A stretch of DNA of 7,380 nt, from assembly GCA_900553635.1 (NCBI GenBank), contig USDU01000125.1:1-7380 (forward strand), written 5' to 3'. Numbering within the stretch: position 1 is the first letter of the stretch; each line of letters starts with the position of its first letter. The translations under genes and the position numbers were made by a program. Below, one piece after another: positions 5,776-7,380 of the stretch. The notes below the pieces were generated by a model. The model did no database searches, was not told the origin of the DNA, and worked only from the letters and a program-made list of their open reading frames with translations. The DNA comes from an uncultured Lachnospiraceae bacterium (GTDB taxonomy: Bacteria; Bacillota_A; Clostridia; Lachnospirales; Lachnospiraceae).

Positions 5776-7380
5776 TTATTCTCCTGTGTCGATCTCATCC
5801 GTGTCATCACTTTCTCCGGTATCAATCTCGCCAACTGCCGCGGAACCGTCTGTTGGCGGCTGATTTACCGCGCCGATTACATTGCCCGGATGCAGGCTGC
5901 AGGGCTTCGCTACCAGCGGGGAACCGGATACGCTGTTATCCTCCGGAACCAGGGTAATAACCCGGAACTCATGTACCGGGCACGCGTCTGTGGCCAGAGC
6001 GCCGCTCTCCACGCAGGCCTCACCGGTTACATGAACGTCACAGTACTCCGTAGGCACAGTTCCCTCCGCAAAGTATTCTGTTTTCACCATACCGTCACAG
6101 ATGCCGGGAATCGGAAGCTTACCGGACGCCGCGCATACAGTGGCGCTGGTTACGGAAGACGGTTTCGGAAATCCGATATCGGACTGTCCCTCGCTTAATC
6201 TGGACATCACTGCCTTCCAGATCTTTTTGTGGTAACCGGTCTCTCCCTTCTTACTGGAGAGCTCATGGTTATTATCATAGCCGGCCCAGATACCCGCCGT
6301 GTAATAAGGCGTGTAGCCTACGAACCAGACGTCGCGGTTATCCGATGTCGTACCGGTCTTACCGGCAACGCTCATGCCGCCGAAGTTCACGGCTTTACCG
6401 GTACCCGTGGTCACTACATCCTGCATGGCGCTGGTCAGAAGCCATGCGGTACTATCCTTCAGGACAGTTCTGCTGTAAGCTTCCGTATTATCAATCAGGA
6501 CATTACCGTCGTGATCGGTAATCTTTGTGTAGAAAACCGGCTTTTCATAGACACCGCCGTTGGCGATGGTTGCATAGGCAGCAGTCAGTTCCACGTTCTT
6601 GACGCCATTCGTGATACCACCCAATACCATAGCCTGGGTGTAATCGTTCCTGCCATCCTTCAGCTCTTTCTGCATGGTGGTAATACCCATATTTTCCAGG
6701 TAATTAATGCCAATCGCCGGAGTGATATCCGTAATCGTCTTCACAGCTACGATATTCATAGACTGCTCAATACCTCTCCGGAGAGAAGTCCAGCCCTGAT
6801 AATTCTCGCCGTTCCAGTTCCGGACCGGACGTCCCTTGCCGCCGTCGTAATTATAGGGTGCGTCATACTGGGTAGTCGCCAGCGTCATACCCGCGGAATC
6901 CAGCGCTGCCGCGTAGGCCGCCACCACCTTGAAGGTAGAACCGGGCTGACGGGTCGTATCTGTGGCACGGTTCAGGGACAGGCTCTCGGTCTTCTCGCCA
7001 CGGCCGCCTACTATTCCCTTCACATAGCCTGTGGACTGATCCATCACAACCATGGAGATCTGCGGCTGGATGGTCATATTGATAGTTTCGTAGATCTTAT
7101 CGTCGTCCTCGACAATGGATTCCTTGTATGCGTCAATGTGCGCCTGGGCGTCCTCTTTGCTGTCAAACAGCAGTTCGAAATTAGAAGACTCATTTTCCCT
7201 GAAATACTTCTCCATCATTTCTTTGCTGTAATTGGTCTGCGTGCCGTCCGGCTTCACCACAGTCAGCGCATACTCCAGACCTATCTTGGCACCTGCCGGA
7301 TAGTTATCCTCATTGGATGTCTCCTCATCCATAATCTTCTGGACTTCCGGATCCTGCGCGGTCTCGATGGTCAGGCCGCC
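5776..7380 (-). CDS. Class A penicillin-binding protein, transpeptidase half; N-terminus outside window
   Basis: A minus-strand frame open to the right edge gives 534 visible residues of a protein family usually 700-900 long; the membrane anchor and glycosyltransferase domain lie beyond 7380. It opens with GGLTIETAQDPEV, the usual linker before the transpeptidase domain of bifunctional PBPs. All three active-site motifs are present: STFK with nucleophile Ser148 (codon 6937-6939), SMN at 207-209 and KTGT at 341-344. It should cross-link peptidoglycan stem peptides on the outer face of the membrane and be a beta-lactam target. After the domain comes a roughly 120-residue tail with eight cysteines (from about residue 416), then an acidic, Asp/Glu/Thr/Gly-rich end with a duplicated EIDTGE. 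The stop (5776-5778) is 1 nt before the HAD start. The class is secure; the paralogue name is not. Confidence 0.95.
   Translation of the reverse strand, partial: GGLTIETAQDPEVQKIMDEETSNEDNYPAGAKIGLEYALTVVKPDGTQTNYSKEMMEKYFRENESSNFELLFDSKEDAQAHIDAYKESIVEDDDKIYETINMTIQPQISMVVMDQSTGYVKGIVGGRGEKTESLSLNRATDTTRQPGSTFKVVAAYAAALDSAGMTLATTQYDAPYNYDGGKGRPVRNWNGENYQGWTSLRRGIEQSMNIVAVKTITDITPAIGINYLENMGITTMQKELKDGRNDYTQAMVLGGITNGVKNVELTAAYATIANGGVYEKPVFYTKITDHDGNVLIDNTEAYSRTVLKDSTAWLLTSAMQDVVTTGTGKAVNFGGMSVAGKTGTTSDNRDVWFVGYTPYYTAGIWAGYDNNHELSSKKGETGYHKKIWKAVMSRLSEGQSDIGFPKPSSVTSATVCAASGKLPIPGICDGMVKTEYFAEGTVPTEYCDVHVTGEACVESGALATDACPVHEFRVITLVPEDNSVSGSPLVAKPCSLHPGNVIGAVNQPPTDGSAAVGEIDTGESDDTDEIDTGE
5779..5829 (-). 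repeat. Duplicated 18-nt segment encoding EIDTGE at the PBP C-terminus
   Basis: Codons at 5829-5812 and 5796-5779 both encode EIDTGE, with a 33-bp period and a few silent differences. Both copies carry the SD-like GGAGAA; only the second is correctly placed before the HAD start. Confidence 0.65.
5781..5785 (-). promoter_or_regulatory. Ribosome binding site of the HAD gene within the PBP 3' end
   Basis: The minus strand reads AGGAG, 6 nt before ATG 5774. It lies inside the last codons of the PBP gene, in the second copy of its terminal EIDTGE-coding repeat. Confidence 0.8.

Noticed and set aside
5775..5834. Longer N-terminus of the HAD phosphatase
   Set aside because: It would start with TTG inside the PBP gene, and the HAD nucleophile motif normally begins within the first ten residues, as it does from ATG 5774.
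1..7380. tRNA or rRNA genes, CRISPR array, insertion sequence or phage genes
   Set aside because: I found no cloverleaf-like sequence, regularly spaced repeats, transposase or integrase motifs, or terminal inverted repeats on either strand.

Overview
The window looks like a chromosomal segment from a Gram-positive anaerobe of the Clostridia, most likely Lachnospiraceae. The base composition is moderate (about half G+C). Ribosome binding sites are strong and purine-rich (AAGGAG, GGAGGA, GAGGAG). The gene types also fit: a soluble GAF/PAS hybrid histidine kinase, ECF-transporter remnants, and a class A penicillin-binding protein with a Cys-rich, acidic tail. The taxonomic call is an inference from style; no marker gene is present.

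Layout, left to right. (1) Positions 1-1199, minus strand: a MATE-family multidrug efflux transporter. About 399 N-terminal residues are visible and the C-terminus runs off the left edge. (2) Positions 1200-1415: a divergent control region. It has an extended -10 promoter and a near-perfect 11-bp dyad for the MATE gene, and a textbook sigma-A promoter (TTGACA, 17 bp, TACTAT) for the kinase. (3) Positions 1416-4046, plus strand: an 876-residue soluble hybrid histidine kinase (GAF, two PAS-like domains, HisKA, HATPase, receiver). The longer reading frame that opens with GTG at 1299 contains the promoter itself and is rejected. (4) Positions 4059-4580, minus strand: a cysteine hydrolase of the isochorismatase/nicotinamidase family, convergent with the kinase and only 12 bp from it. 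(5) Positions 4582-5003, minus strand: a collapsed ECF-type transporter locus. A start codon with a good RBS leads into a short piece of a membrane S-component, which is abruptly joined, out of frame, to the last ~80 residues of an ABC ATPase. (6) Positions 5050-5127: two abutting hairpins. One is the terminator of the gene to the right; the other overlaps a candidate promoter for the transporter remnant. (7) Positions 5130-5774, minus strand: a HAD-family phosphatase. (8) Positions 5776-7380, minus strand: the transpeptidase half of a class A PBP, running off the right edge.

The minus-strand genes from 7380 down to 4059 form two transcription units. PBP and HAD phosphatase are tightly coupled (1 nt between them) and end at the hairpin at 5095-5127. 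The transporter remnant and cysteine hydrolase are also 1 nt apart. The MATE/kinase pair share a promoter region, but nothing visible shows that the kinase controls the pump.

I see no defence system, CRISPR array, transposon or novel multi-gene system. The most interesting part is the scrambled ECF transporter locus with its promoter palindrome. It is either a real deletion/rearrangement scar or an assembly artefact.
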